The position numbers were made by a program, and so were the translations under genes. The notes under the pieces were generated by a model. It saw only the letters and a program-made list of their open reading frames with translations. It was not told the DNA's origin and ran no database searches. From VXNE01 sp965200505 (lineage in GTDB: Bacteria; Pseudomonadota; Gammaproteobacteria; Pseudomonadales; Azotimanducaceae), in contig OZ241343.1 of the NCBI GenBank assembly GCA_965200505.1, positions 3,720,001-3,784,000 of the forward strand: a stretch of 64,000 nucleotides of DNA, written 5' to 3'. Position 1 is the stretch's first letter. Each line of letters starts with the position of its first letter. This document shows, one piece after another, positions 9,461 through 17,759 of the stretch.

Positions 9461-10499
9461 CCGCCCCCTCGCCCTCGCGGCGTTGATGTGCGTCGCCGCT
9501 TGCGGGCCGGGCGATGACGGGGCGGGTGACTCCGATCTCACGCCCGTGGTGCTGCAGACGGACTGGTATCCGCAGCCCGAACACGGCGGCTACTACCATG
9601 CGCTGCTCACGGGTGGCTACGAGGGCGCCGGGTTGGATGTGGAGATCCGGCCGGGCGCCAACATGACGAACATTCCCCAGCTGGTCGCCACCGGACGCAT
9701 CCACTTCGCCCTGGGCACCACCGACAACCTGCTCATCGCGTCGTCGCGCGGCATCCCCTTGGTGGCCGTCTTTCCGCACTTCCAGCACGATCCGCAATGC
9801 ATCATGGCGCGTGAGGCCGCCGGGGTCGATTCGCTTGAGTCCTTGGACGGCAAGACCGTGATGATGAATCCGGGCCTGCCCCATGTGCGGTTCCTGCAGC
9901 GTTCGCTGGGCATCAGGCTGCAGCTGGTGCCGATGGACTTCAGCCTCACCCGGTTTCTCTCCGACCCCACGTTCATCCAACAGTGCTTCGTGACCAGCGA
10001 GCCGTACTATGTGGGGCAGCAGGGCATCGACCCCACGGTGCTGCGCCTTTCGGACTCCGGCTTCGACTCGTACCGCATCGCCTACACGAGCGCCGAGTTC
10101 GCGGCGTCTCAGCCGGATGTGGTGGCGGCCTTCCTGCGCGCCTCGCGGGACGGCTGGCGGGAATACATCGATGGCGACGGCGCCACGGTGCATGAGCGCT
10201 TGGCCGAACTGAATCCACAGCAAACGCCAGACTTCATGGCGTGGACGAAACGCGCCATGGCCGAGCATCGGCTGGTGCATGGCGATGCCGGGGCAGGGGA
10301 GGCGCTGGGCCGCTTCCGCCATGACCGGCTTGAGCGGCAACTGGCGCAACTCGATTCGTTGGAGATGCTGGATGGGCCGGTGATGCTGTCCCGCGCATTC
10401 GCCGTCGATTTGATGCCAACTGAGCTCGCCGTCGGCTTCCCGGAGCCGCTGCCTGAAGTCGCGGGGGCGGAAGCGGGCGCCGCCGCCGATACACCCTGA
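9435..10499 (+). CDS. NMT1/THI5-like ABC substrate-binding lipoprotein
   Basis: Binding protein of 354 residues. The start is ATG 9435 (ATG 9444 also possible), inside the permease gene. A lipoprotein signal ends CVAAC with the lipidated Cys at 23. The mature region has QTDWYPQPEHGGYYHALLTG, then EIRPGANMTNIPQLVATGRI and FALGTTDNLLIAS, which is the NMT1/THI5 (SBP_bac_9/ThiY-like) pattern for aromatic or pyrimidine-like ligands. No TPP riboswitch-like structure was seen upstream of the operon, so a thiamine-precursor role is possible but unsupported. Gene order receptor - ATPase - permease - binding protein suggests a complete two-membrane import route. Confidence 0.8.
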   Translation: MTLMWAWISRPLALAALMCVAACGPGDDGAGDSDLTPVVLQTDWYPQPEHGGYYHALLTGGYEGAGLDVEIRPGANMTNIPQLVATGRIHFALGTTDNLLIASSRGIPLVAVFPHFQHDPQCIMAREAAGVDSLESLDGKTVMMNPGLPHVRFLQRSLGIRLQLVPMDFSLTRFLSDPTFIQQCFVTSEPYYVGQQGIDPTVLRLSDSGFDSYRIAYTSAEFAASQPDVVAAFLRASRDGWREYIDGDGATVHERLAELNPQQTPDFMAWTKRAMAEHRLVHGDAGAGEALGRFRHDRLERQLAQLDSLEMLDGPVMLSRAFAVDLMPTELAVGFPEPLPEVAGAEAGAAADTP

Positions 10500-10520
10500 C
10501 GGCCAGCGTTTCGGCCGGCG

Positions 10521-11762
10521 TCAACCGCGCGCCACGCGGACGCGCCATTCGTGCTGCTTGCGCATGTCCCGCGCGTAACCGAGCCACCGCCCGGCTTGGC
10601 GGCGGGTGTCGGCAAAGGCTTGCGCCTTGCGGAGCGCCTCGAAGCCGGCTTCAAACTTCTCTTGCTCGGCCAAGGTGATGCCCAGCAGCAGCCAAGCCTT
10701 GCCCGGCGCTTCGAGGTCGCCTTCAAGGGCGCTCCGCAAGGCCGCCTCGGCCGCCGCCCAGCGCCCCTTGTCCATGTGCAGGTTGGCCACCCGCAGCAAT
10801 GGTTCGCCACCGCCTTCAAGGGCCGCCAGTTCGGTGAAGGCGGCGACGGCCGGCTCGTATTCGCGGGCCGCCACCCATGCGTTGGCGAGGAGGTCCACAT
10901 AGTCTTCGTCCCGGGGCAGGAGCTCTTCTTCCAGCGCGCGCTCCAACAGGCGTCCGGCGTGTTCGGGCACCCCCCGCGCCACGGCCAGCTGCACCATGGA
11001 CTTGATGGAGTTCTCCTTCTCCAGCAGGCGTTCAAGCCAGGCGACGCGCAACGTCGCCAACGCTTGGTCTTCGCGTTCGAGCAGCACATACACGCCGGCC
11101 AACTGCTCCCAATACGAGGCGTTGTCGGGCCAGAGTTCGATCATGCGCCGCAGCGTCCGCGCCGTGCCGCCATACCGCTCCAGCTCGAAGTTGGCGGCGG
11201 TGAGCAGTTGGAACCAAGACTCGCGGGGGCGCTCCGTTGCGGCCACGGCGCGTTCCGCGTAAGGTATCGCTTCGGCGTAGCGCTTCGTCTGCGCGTAGAT
11301 GTTGGCAAGGAACATCGTCTGCGTCGGCGTCGGCTCGGCCAGCGTCTCGAACCATTCGGCGGCGAACGTGAGCGCCTCCTCGAACTCGCCCAAGGCGGCG
11401 TGTAGCTGCGCCACCATGTAGCCGACGTTGTACTTCACCGTCTCCGGCAGCTTGTCGAGGGCGAGGCTGCGTTTCAGGTGGCCGATGGCGACTGCAAAGC
11501 GTTCCGCCGCCATCTCCGCGTAGCCGAGCATCTGCAGGGTGAGCGCTTCGTCCAAGGTGTCCGCTTTCACGACGGTGGCGTGTTCGCGCAGCAGCACGAG
11601 GGCGTCATCGAGACGGTCTTCGCCCATCAGCTCCTGCGCTTCGGTGAGTTCTTGGTAAGTCTTGGTGCTCACCGAATCGCCGGCCGCGGCGGCCGCCGTG
11701 GCCCACATTCCGCAGAGCACGAGGGCCAAGGCGTGGCGGCGGAACATCGGCAGACGCGACAT
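10521..11762 (-). CDS. TPR-repeat periplasmic protein of the TonB2-type operon
   Basis: 413 residues with an N-terminal signal peptide (ALVLCGMWATAAAAAG) and an otherwise all-helical chain. TPR-like repeats include YNVGYMVAQLHAALGEFEEA, FLANIYAQTKRYAEAIPYAE and AWLLLGITLAEQEKFEAGFE. Its ATG at 11762 overlaps the tonB stop by one base (TGATG), so it is the last gene of a six-gene operon. TPR proteins recur at this place beside DUF3450/ExbB/TonB clusters in gammaproteobacteria; a scaffold or specificity role in receptor energisation is inferred. It converges with the binding-protein gene, ending 22 bp away. Confidence 0.8.
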   Translation of the reverse strand: MSRLPMFRRHALALVLCGMWATAAAAAGDSVSTKTYQELTEAQELMGEDRLDDALVLLREHATVVKADTLDEALTLQMLGYAEMAAERFAVAIGHLKRSLALDKLPETVKYNVGYMVAQLHAALGEFEEALTFAAEWFETLAEPTPTQTMFLANIYAQTKRYAEAIPYAERAVAATERPRESWFQLLTAANFELERYGGTARTLRRMIELWPDNASYWEQLAGVYVLLEREDQALATLRVAWLERLLEKENSIKSMVQLAVARGVPEHAGRLLERALEEELLPRDEDYVDLLANAWVAAREYEPAVAAFTELAALEGGGEPLLRVANLHMDKGRWAAAEAALRSALEGDLEAPGKAWLLLGITLAEQEKFEAGFEALRKAQAFADTRRQAGRWLGYARDMRKQHEWRVRVARG

Positions 11763-12397
11763 CAGCTGCCCAACGTGAACTCGATGGTTTGGCGGGCGCG
11801 CTGGGCGACCGGGGTGCCGTCCACGATCTTCGGGCGGAACTTCCAGCGCCGCATCGCCGCCAAAGCGGCCTCGTCGAAGAGACGCGGCGGCTCGGCTTCC
11901 ATGACGCTCGCGTTCGACACCGTGCCGTCGGGGCGAATCGTCACCACCATCGTCACGTAGCCCTCGATGCCGGCCTGCTTGGCGCGGCGCGGATAGGTTG
12001 GCGGCACCCGCACCACCGGGATCACGTCGGTGTCGAAGCCTTCCAAGCCTTGCCCCGTCTGCAGGGCGCCGAGCCACGGCCCGCCGCCATCGTTCACGGG
12101 CACGGCGATGGTGGGCATGTTCATGCCCAAGTTGGGGCTCACGCTGTCGAGGTCGGCCGAGAAGTCTGGCGTTTCCGGTGTTTCGTCCGGCGGCGGCGGG
12201 GGTTCCGGCAGGCGTCGATCCTTCGTTTGCACTTGGTCGTCGGCCGGGTCAAGGCGGATGAAGTTCAGGTAGGCGCGGGAACGGTCCGGCTTCTCGAAGA
12301 AACCGTCCGTGCGGATCAGGAAGTGCATGGCCGAAAAGGTGGCGAAGGCGAGCGCCAAAGCCGCCGCACCCAAGCCCAACTGTTTGGCGAACGTCAT
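11762..12397 (-). CDS. tonB: TonB-family energy transducer
   Basis: 211 residues. One N-terminal membrane anchor (residues 7-27) is followed by a short proline-rich stretch (PEPPPPPDETPE, near 64-75). The C-terminal TonB domain has VPPTYPRRAKQAGIEGYVTM, VVTIRPDG and an FRPKIVDGTPV segment. The periplasmic spacer is shorter than in E. coli TonB, as in TonB2-type proteins. It would transfer the proton-motive force harvested by ExbB/ExbD to outer-membrane receptors such as the three in this window. It overlaps exbD by 4 bp. Confidence 0.88.
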   Translation of the reverse strand: MTFAKQLGLGAAALALAFATFSAMHFLIRTDGFFEKPDRSRAYLNFIRLDPADDQVQTKDRRLPEPPPPPDETPETPDFSADLDSVSPNLGMNMPTIAVPVNDGGGPWLGALQTGQGLEGFDTDVIPVVRVPPTYPRRAKQAGIEGYVTMVVTIRPDGTVSNASVMEAEPPRLFDEAALAAMRRWKFRPKIVDGTPVAQRARQTIEFTLGS

Positions 12398-12804
12398 TTC
12401 TCGTCAGTCGCCACGGACACGCTCTCGGCGCCGGCGAGGCGCGATTGGTCCATGACCTCGATCAGCGTCTCCGTGTTGGAGAGCGCGTCGGCGACGATGA
12501 TCACCGCGGCGCCCGGGCTTTCGGCCAAGCCCTTCTCCACGTTGGCGCGCACGGCGCGTTGATCGACTTGGCGCTTGTCGATCCAGATCTGGTTGTTGGC
12601 GGTGATGCCGATCTGGATGCTTGAAGCGTCCGCCGGCGCCGCCGTCTCGGCCGAGGGACGGGTGACGTCCACGCCGGATTCCTTGACGAACGTGGAGGTG
12701 ACGATGAAGAAGATGAGCATGATGAACACCACATCGAGCATCGGCGTCAGGTCGATCTGACTCTCCTCTTCCTCATCGACGATGAATTGCGAGCCGTTCG
12801 CCAT
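12394..12804 (-). CDS. exbD: ExbD/TolR-family proton channel subunit
   Basis: 136 residues with one transmembrane helix, LDVVFIMLIFFIVTSTFV. The helix carries the conserved proton-path aspartate D24 (SQIDLTPMLDVVF). The periplasmic ExbD/TolR domain follows. It overlaps tonB by 4 bp and starts 3 bp after the exbB stop, so the three genes are surely cotranscribed. Confidence 0.9.
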   Translation of the reverse strand: MANGSQFIVDEEEESQIDLTPMLDVVFIMLIFFIVTSTFVKESGVDVTRPSAETAAPADASSIQIGITANNQIWIDKRQVDQRAVRANVEKGLAESPGAAVIIVADALSNTETLIEVMDQSRLAGAESVSVATDEK

Positions 12805-12807
12805 GGC

Positions 12808-13323
12808 TTAATCCTCGGTGATGAGTTCCATGATGTCGTGCATGTTGCGCTTGTACAGGTGTTCCAAGCGCGTCGCGAACGGCAGCGCCAAGAGCGCGAT
12901 GACCATGCCGGACATGGTGGGTATGGTCGCCGCGCTCACGCCATCCGCCATCGCGCGGGGGTTGCCGGAGCCCAAGTTCGCCATCACGTCGAACACCGCG
13001 ATCATGCCGGTCACGGTGCCGAGCAGGCCGAACATCGGCAACAGCGCGATGAGCGCCGGGATCACCTTCAGGTTCACGGCCATGTGGCAATCGAGTTCCG
13101 ACAGGAGTTGCCGGCGGCGCAGATGCGCATACCAGGAACTGCGCTCGGCACGCGCCTGCCAATCCGCCTGCGCCTTTGCCAAGTGCTTCGGGAACTCGAA
13201 CCGAAAGTGCCAGAAGCGCTCCGCGATGAGCCACGCCAGCACGACGGTGAGGCCGAGGATGGGCCACAGCACCGGGCCGCCGCGATCCATGAAGCTCATG
13301 AACTCGAAGGCGAGTTCGTTCAT
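12808..13323 (-). CDS. exbB: ExbB/TolQ-family proton channel subunit (short form)
   Basis: 171 residues, MotA/TolQ/ExbB fold. The N-terminal membrane helix is PVLWPILGLTVVLAWLIAER. The paired C-terminal helices contain FGLLGTVTGMIAVFDVM and IPTMSGMVIALLALPFA with the conserved small and threonine residues. It is shorter than E. coli ExbB, as expected of the exbB2-type gene in TonB2 clusters. The start overlaps the stop of the longer upstream ExbB paralogue by 4 bp. Confidence 0.88.
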   Translation of the reverse strand: MNELAFEFMSFMDRGGPVLWPILGLTVVLAWLIAERFWHFRFEFPKHLAKAQADWQARAERSSWYAHLRRRQLLSELDCHMAVNLKVIPALIALLPMFGLLGTVTGMIAVFDVMANLGSGNPRAMADGVSAATIPTMSGMVIALLALPFATRLEHLYKRNMHDIMELITED

Positions 13324-14744
13324 GCCGAGCGCGCCCGCGCCATCGCCTCCGCCTTCTGCGCCATCATGCCGGCGGCTTGTTCGCCGATGAGCTTGCTCAG
13401 GTTGGTGGCGCGGCTGTTCAGCAGGCTATGCAGCAGCAACAGCGGTATGGCGGCGCAGAGGCCGAGCACGGTGGTCACCAACGCCTGCGAGATGCCACCC
13501 GCCATCAGCTTCGGATCGCCCGTGCCAAAGAGCGTGATGGCCTGGAACGTGCCGATCATGCCGGTGACGGTGCCGAGCAGCCCCATCAGCGGCGCCACGG
13601 CGGCCAGCACCTTGATGGTGGGCAGGCCGCGCTTCACCGCGGCCACGTCGCGGATGACGACGTGTTCGAGCTTGCGCGCCACGACCTCCTGATCGTCCAG
13701 CTGCTCGTTCTCGTGGTACGCCTGCATGACGTGGCCAAGCGGGTTGTCGTCGCGCACATGGTCTGGGTCCGCCAGTTGGCGCCGCATCCGCCGCGCCACG
13801 ATGGAAAGGTGGACCAGCCGTTCGAGGGCGAGCAAGAGCCCCACGATGGCGAGGCCGATGATGGCGTAGCCCACTTCCTTGCCTTGCTGAATGCGCTCGA
13901 TGAGGCTGGGGGATTGCACCAAGAGGCCCAACAGGGCGCCGCGCGAGGGGTCGATGCCGAACGTGACCGCGGCGCCGGGCGCGGCTTCGCTCAACGTCGC
14001 GGCGGTGTCGCGCAGGTAGCCGGCCGGCTGGCGCGGCAACTCGATGACGGTGTTGTTCTCCGGCAGGTAGTTCAGGTACTTGTCGCCGGCCACCACGTTG
14101 AACAGCCCGACCCGGGTGACGCTCGCCTCGTAGCGCTCGCCGCCGGGGGCGATGATGGAGGCGTCGAACGCGCTCGTCTCCCCAGACAGGGCAATCTCGT
14201 GCAACAACAGCCGCCACAGCGTTTGCAACTGCGGAATGGTGGGCACCTCGGTGCTGGCGGCGAGCGCCTCGGCTTCGGCGAGCCGCGCTGGATGCTCAAG
14301 GGTGATGAGGGAATCGAAGAGCAGGGTGTGGACGTCATCCGCGGTCTGCCGGAACACGCCAAAGAGCTCGCCCAAGTCGCCGATGCGGCGCGTGAGCACC
14401 GTGGTCAGTTCGGCCAAGCGATCCTCGTTGGCGTCGAACTCGCGCTTCAGCCGATCCCGGCGCCGCTCGGCTTCGGCGATGCGCTGTTGCACGTCTGCCA
14501 GCAGCGCCGCTTGGCGGTCCGCGGACTCGCGGAAGCGCTGTTCGCGCTCGGTGTTGTGCCCGGCTTCGTCCGAGGCTTGTTGGCGCACCCGCTCGTAGAG
14601 CTCGCGCACGGTCTGCGCTTGCTCGGCCGCGGCCAGCGGGGCGCAGAGGAGCAGGGCGAGGGCCAGCCAGTTAATGGGCCGCGCCGCACGGCGCCGGGCC
14701 GATGAACCGGGTTCAGTGCGTGATGGCGTTTTGGCGGCGCTCAT
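13320..14744 (-). CDS. MotA/TolQ/ExbB proton channel protein with long periplasmic N-terminus (TtpC-like)
   Basis: 474 residues from ATG 14744. A membrane or signal segment (NWLALALLLCAPLAAAEQA) is followed by a long charged coiled-coil region (roughly residues 45-140) and a globular periplasmic part. The C-terminal third is a canonical ExbB domain (VGYAIIGLAIVGLLLALERL, GLLGTVTGMIGTFQAIT, LVTTVLGLCAAIPLLLLHS). This matches the long ExbB-like TtpC of TonB2 systems, which is known to be required with ExbB2/ExbD2/TonB2. Two ExbB paralogues in one operon is the normal arrangement for that system. The start overlaps the DUF3450 stop (ATGA). Confidence 0.85.
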   Translation of the reverse strand: MSAAKTPSRTEPGSSARRRAARPINWLALALLLCAPLAAAEQAQTVRELYERVRQQASDEAGHNTEREQRFRESADRQAALLADVQQRIAEAERRRDRLKREFDANEDRLAELTTVLTRRIGDLGELFGVFRQTADDVHTLLFDSLITLEHPARLAEAEALAASTEVPTIPQLQTLWRLLLHEIALSGETSAFDASIIAPGGERYEASVTRVGLFNVVAGDKYLNYLPENNTVIELPRQPAGYLRDTAATLSEAAPGAAVTFGIDPSRGALLGLLVQSPSLIERIQQGKEVGYAIIGLAIVGLLLALERLVHLSIVARRMRRQLADPDHVRDDNPLGHVMQAYHENEQLDDQEVVARKLEHVVIRDVAAVKRGLPTIKVLAAVAPLMGLLGTVTGMIGTFQAITLFGTGDPKLMAGGISQALVTTVLGLCAAIPLLLLHSLLNSRATNLSKLIGEQAAGMMAQKAEAMARARSA

Positions 14745-15547
14745 GTCGAGGCTTCCGGGGCGTTCACCGGCAGTGTGAGCAATTCCGGCGGCGCTTGCTT
14801 GCGGGCGATGCGCAAACCGGTTTGCACCGGGCGCCGGGCATCGTCGTCCAAGATCTCCCACTCACGGCTGCCGGGGTTCCAGCGCCCGGTCTCGACGCCA
14901 TCCAAGGTCTGATAGTAAAGCCCCACGCGCCCGAAGCGCAGGAAATCGACGGTGCGCACGGTGCCCGCTTGCTCCAGCTCGCCGCGATACGCCTCGATGG
15001 TGCGGCCAAACTCCACTTCCACCAGATAGGCTTCCATGACGCGGCGGAACTTCTCCCCAGCCGTGACATCGGCGCGGTCGATCAACTCACGCAGCCGTCC
15101 AACCCGCGCTTCGCGCTCGCCAAGCAGAAAGGGCACATCGGCCGCCACCAACTCGCCCAACGCGGCGATCATCTCGATCATCAGCGGCAGGGCGCCCGTC
15201 TCGATGGTCTCGATCTCCTCCGTCTGCCGCTCGATGGAGCCGATCTCGCCCTGTTGCGAGGTGATGAGCTTGCTCAGCTGGTCGTTGTAGATCGTCAGGC
15301 TGTCCAGGCGCTGCAGCGCGATGCGGTAAGCCTGCAGGTTGCGCGAAGTGGCATCGTCCAGCGCGTCGATGCGCGTCTGGCTCCGCGCCGCCACGGCGTC
15401 CGCGTTGGCTTGCTCCGTGATGGCTTCCTCCACGGCCTCGCCATCGGCGGCGAGGGCGGGCCCGGCCGCCAGCGCGATGACGAGGGCCACGCCTGGCCAA
15501 CCAGCCACGCGCGTCAAGGAGAAAGCAGGGCACCTGTCCGTGGGCAT
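14741..15547 (-). CDS. DUF3450 periplasmic coiled-coil protein
   Basis: 268 residues, first gene of the TonB2-type operon. ATG 15547 is chosen because a GGGAGGA RBS precedes it and a signal peptide follows (ALVIALAAGPALAAD). The mature chain has a predicted coiled coil around residues 60-130 (QLSKLITSQQGEIGSIERQT) and a C-terminal domain containing GRVGLYYQTLDG and GRWNPGSREWEI, diagnostic of DUF3450. DUF3450 genes travel with ttpC-exbB-exbD-tonB-TPR; their biochemical role is unknown. It diverges from puuE with a 122-bp shared intergenic region. Confidence 0.82.
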   Translation of the reverse strand: MPTDRCPAFSLTRVAGWPGVALVIALAAGPALAADGEAVEEAITEQANADAVAARSQTRIDALDDATSRNLQAYRIALQRLDSLTIYNDQLSKLITSQQGEIGSIERQTEEIETIETGALPLMIEMIAALGELVAADVPFLLGEREARVGRLRELIDRADVTAGEKFRRVMEAYLVEVEFGRTIEAYRGELEQAGTVRTVDFLRFGRVGLYYQTLDGVETGRWNPGSREWEILDDDARRPVQTGLRIARKQAPPELLTLPVNAPEAST

Positions 15548-15669
15548 CGGTCCTCCCAAATCGAATCGGTTGCGGTGTGTACCAAGGGAAGCGGGCCACG
15601 CCGGCCGCCACAACGCAATTTTGCCCTTTAGCCGCGAAGGTTGCATCCTCAATTTCGTAAACTGCGGCC

Positions 15670-16578
15670 ATGACCGCCACCGGCCAACGGGACTTCATCG
15701 GCTACGGCAGGGAAGCGCCGCGGCCGCGCTGGCCGGGCGATGCGCGGGTGGCGCTGCAATGCGTCATCAACTACGAAGAAGGTGCCGAGAACTGCGTCTT
15801 GAACGGCGACGCGCATGCGGAGACGTTCCTGTCGGACATCGTGGGCGCCCGGCCCTATCCCGCTCGCCACATGAGCATGGAGTCGCTCTACGAGTACGGC
15901 AGCCGCGCTGGATTCTGGCGGCTTTACCGGCTGTTTCGCGAGTTCGGCATGCCGGTGACGGTGTTCGGCGTGGGGTTGGCGCTGCAACGCAATCCGGAGG
16001 CGGTGGCCGCCATGTTGGAGGCGGATTGGGAGATCGCCTGCCACGGCTATCGGTGGATCGACCATCAATTCATGCCGGAGGCTGAGGAGCGGCGACAGAT
16101 CGGGCTGGCCATCGAGGCACACACCGCGGCCACGGGCGAGCGTCCGCTCGGCTGGTACACGGGCCGCGACAGCCCCAACACGCGTCGCCTCGTGCTGGAA
16201 GCCGGCGGCTTCCTATACGATGCGGATTCTTACGCGGACGACCTGCCGTACTGGTGCCCCGAGGCGCCGGAGCACCTCATCGTGCCCTACACCTTGGATG
16301 CCAACGACATGCGCTTCAACACGCCGCAAGGCTTCAACAGCGGCGAGCAGTTCTTCCATTACCTGCGCGACGCCTTCGACTGCCTCTACGCCGAGGGAGC
16401 GGAGCGCCCGCGCATGATGAGCGTGGGGCTGCACTGTCGCATCGCCGGCCGCCCGGGGCGGGCACTCGCCGTGCGCAGGTTCCTCGAACACGTCGCCGCC
16501 CACGACGCGGTGTGGGTGTGCCGCCGCATCGACATCGCACGGCACTGGCACACGCATCATCCGCCGGCCGGGGCTTGA
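15670..16578 (+). CDS. puuE: allantoinase, polysaccharide-deacetylase type (PuuE)
   Basis: 302 residues. Hydrolyses allantoin to allantoate. The sequence (RDFIGYGREAPRPRWPGDAR, QCVINYEEGAENCVLNGDAH, ACHGYRWIDHQFM, GWYTGRDSPNTRRLV) follows the PuuE branch of the polysaccharide deacetylase fold. It is the only purine-catabolism gene here on the plus strand. Its last 22 bases overlap the 3' end of puuD, which converges on it. It would take the product of the OHCU decarboxylase in the same cluster; no allantoate-degrading gene follows in the window. Confidence 0.88.
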   Translation: MTATGQRDFIGYGREAPRPRWPGDARVALQCVINYEEGAENCVLNGDAHAETFLSDIVGARPYPARHMSMESLYEYGSRAGFWRLYRLFREFGMPVTVFGVGLALQRNPEAVAAMLEADWEIACHGYRWIDHQFMPEAEERRQIGLAIEAHTAATGERPLGWYTGRDSPNTRRLVLEAGGFLYDADSYADDLPYWCPEAPEHLIVPYTLDANDMRFNTPQGFNSGEQFFHYLRDAFDCLYAEGAERPRMMSVGLHCRIAGRPGRALAVRRFLEHVAAHDAVWVCRRIDIARHWHTHHPPAGA

Positions 16579-17759
16579 CCGGCGTCCACCCACGCCAACA
16601 GCAGGTCGCGTTCTTCCGTTGTCATCCCGGTGAGGTTGCCGAGCGGCATGAAGGCGGTGCGCAAAGACGCCGCGACTTCGCCACCGTGCCTCTCCAAGTC
16701 ATCAAGGCGGGCGAACACCAGACCACCCGGCGGCGTCGGATAGCCCGGGAACGTCGGCGTTTGCGAATGGCAACCGGCGCAGCGCTCGACGACGATCTGG
16801 CCAACGCGGCCGGCATCGAGGGCGGCACGGTCGCCGGTGCCGCGCAGAGCACCCCCATCAATGGCCACGAGGGTGGCCAACGCGACGAAGGCGGCACCGG
16901 CGATCACGAGCACCGCCGGGCGTGGGCGCCCTTGGTGGCGCAGGTTGAAGTAGTGTCGCGCCACCGCCGCCGTCACGCCGAAGGCCGGCACGAAGAGCCA
17001 CGCATGGGGCGTCGCGTACACGAAACTCGCGTGGCTGCCCACCATGCAGAAGAGCACCGGCAACGTGAAGTAGTTGTTGTGGGTGGAGCGCAGTTTCGCC
17101 GCCAAGGCGCGGGGTGCGTCAGGCGCCACGCCGCGCTCAAGGGCGCCCACCAACGCGCGCTGCGCCGGGATGATGTTCAGGAACACGTTGCCGGCCATGA
17201 TGGTGCCGAGCAGGGCGCCGACATGCAGGATGGCCGCGCGGGGTGAGAAGGCGGCGAACGCCAAGGCGCTCACGCCCACCAAGACCGCCATGCCGACGCC
17301 GGCGGCAAGCACCGGTCGCGCCGCCAGCGGCGTTCGCATGATGCCTTCGTAGAGAACCAGCCCGGCGAGCAGAAATGCGATGCTCCCGCCGATGGCCGCG
17401 GCAGGGGTCTCGAACCACGCCTCCGCGCCGATCAGGTAGTTGGTCGGCTGCAGGTAGTAGAGGAGCGTCATCAGCGCGATGCCGGAGAGCCAAGTGCTGT
17501 ACGCCTCCCACTTGAACCAGTGCAGCCGCGCCGGCAGCGTCGGCGGCCCCAGCCGGTACTTGCCCACCTCGTAGATGCCGCCGCCATGGATCGCCCAGAG
17601 CTCGCCGCCCAAGCCTTGGCGGGACTTCGCATCGGAAGGCGCCTCCAAGCTCAGGTCCAGCCAAATGAAGTAGAACGACGCGCCGATCCAGGCGATGCCG
17701 AAGATGACGTGCAGCCACCGGGCGAGCAGGGTGGCCCAATCGAGGATGAGGGTCTCCAT
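16557..17759 (-). CDS. puuD: urate hydroxylase PuuD (membrane urate oxidase with cytochrome c domain)
   Basis: 400 residues from ATG 17759. About eight or nine membrane helices are visible, beginning LARWLHVIFGIAWIGASFYF, and are followed by a C-terminal c-type cytochrome domain. The heme site CAGCH is at residues 327-331, and the likely distal ligand is in MPLGNLTGM near 370. Oxidises urate to 5-hydroxyisourate and would pass electrons to the respiratory chain rather than producing H2O2. The start overlaps the guaD stop (ATGA), so the two are cotranscribed. A GTG/ATG upstream in frame (17780) would add 7 residues. Confidence 0.88.
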   Translation of the reverse strand: METLILDWATLLARWLHVIFGIAWIGASFYFIWLDLSLEAPSDAKSRQGLGGELWAIHGGGIYEVGKYRLGPPTLPARLHWFKWEAYSTWLSGIALMTLLYYLQPTNYLIGAEAWFETPAAAIGGSIAFLLAGLVLYEGIMRTPLAARPVLAAGVGMAVLVGVSALAFAAFSPRAAILHVGALLGTIMAGNVFLNIIPAQRALVGALERGVAPDAPRALAAKLRSTHNNYFTLPVLFCMVGSHASFVYATPHAWLFVPAFGVTAAVARHYFNLRHQGRPRPAVLVIAGAAFVALATLVAIDGGALRGTGDRAALDAGRVGQIVVERCAGCHSQTPTFPGYPTPPGGLVFARLDDLERHGGEVAASLRTAFMPLGNLTGMTTEERDLLLAWVDAGQAPAGG

